A stretch of DNA of 64,000 bases, from assembly GCA_021205185.1 (NCBI GenBank), contig JAJPYB010000009.1, forward strand, positions 124,001-188,000. The letters are read 5' to 3'. Each line of letters opens with the position of its first letter. Positions within the stretch are counted from its first letter, which is position 1. Positions 63,971 to 64,000 of this stretch are shown here, piece after piece. The notes under the pieces were generated by a model, which ran no database searches, was not told where the DNA came from, and worked only from the letters and a program-made list of their open reading frames with translations. This stretch comes from Ruminococcus sp. (GTDB taxonomy: Bacteria; Bacillota; Clostridia; Oscillospirales; Ruminococcaceae). Position numbers and translations under genes: made by a program.

Positions 63971-64000
63971 TGAACAGAACGGTAAAATGGTTTATAGCGG
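63970..64000 (+). CDS. Start of a further gene, cut by the window edge
   Basis: ATG overlapping the DUF1700 stop (TAATG), reading MNRTVKWFIA. In this gene order a DUF4097-type adhesin-like protein is usual, but ten residues cannot show it. Confidence 0.5.
   Translation, partial: MNRTVKWFIA

Overview
The window looks like a chromosomal segment of an anaerobic, low-GC, Gram-positive gut-type bacterium of the Clostridia, most likely Ruminococcus/Oscillospiraceae-like. This is inferred from gene content, not from a search. Pointers are a dockerin-bearing secreted protein, a BspA-type leucine-rich-repeat protein with Fn3 domains and a C39-like peptidase, pyruvate formate-lyase, indolepyruvate and 2-oxoacid ferredoxin oxidoreductases, a GerW-type sporulation protein, ScpA/ScpB, and an F-type ATP synthase with Na+-type c subunits. 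No prophage, transposase, CRISPR array or rRNA was seen. There is one tRNA.

Layout. 1-5.3 kb (minus): atp operon atpI-B-E-E-F-H-A-G with two different c-subunit genes; atpG runs off the left edge. 5.7 kb: tRNA-Leu(TAA). 5.9-8.4 kb: a GT2 glycosyltransferase and a frameshifted MATE exporter with a structured leader. 8.5-11.9 kb: a three-gene biotin-dependent carboxyltransferase set. 11.9-17.5 kb: housekeeping operon M50 peptidase-scpA-scpB-DUF2953-gerW-dac-rluB-GNAT. 17.7 kb: hpt. 18.3-24.7 kb: accessory/surface region with a frameshifted diguanylate cyclase, a dockerin protein, an unknown protein and a twice-frameshifted LRR-Fn3-C39 protein. 25-30.7 kb (plus): comEC, then holA-rnmV-pyrB-amidase. 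31-33.7 kb: a fused ABC exporter. 33.8-41.8 kb (minus): lipoprotein and purine operon purE-purF paralogue-purF-purM-purN-purO-purH(AICARFT), preceded by a short leader ORF and a terminator hairpin. 41.8-45 kb: pflB-pflA-small ORF. 45.1-49.3 kb (plus): iorA-iorB-HD-paaK. 49.4-53.5 kb (minus): CmpB-like membrane protein and a VOR/KOR-type oxidoreductase with a P-loop ATPase. 53.7-57.7 kb: tig-clpP-clpX and a metallophosphoesterase. 57.8 kb: a 54-aa DUF1540 protein. 58-62.8 kb: thrC, rnhB-yraN, ylqF, lepB, DUF2798. 63-64 kb: padR-DUF1700-(partial).

How it fits together. The fermentation genes (PFL, IOR, VOR, the transcarboxylase-like set) supply acyl-CoA, formate and reduced ferredoxin; the ATP synthase looks Na+-coupled. 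De novo purine synthesis takes an unusual route: AICAR formyltransferase and a PurO-type IMP cyclohydrolase are separate proteins, and a PurF paralogue lacking the catalytic cysteine sits beside normal PurF. PyrB carries a PyrI-like zinc ribbon.

Main points for a second look: (1) the purE leader ORF/attenuator; (2) unequal c subunits, one with two carboxylates and one with Ile at that site; (3) the cysteine-less PurF paralogue; (4) the MATE leader with two mutually exclusive hairpins and an 8-codon ORF; (5) four frameshifts, all in homopolymers or an (AT)7 run, which are either assembly errors or contingency loci; (6) a recurrent TGG extended -10 in promoters.
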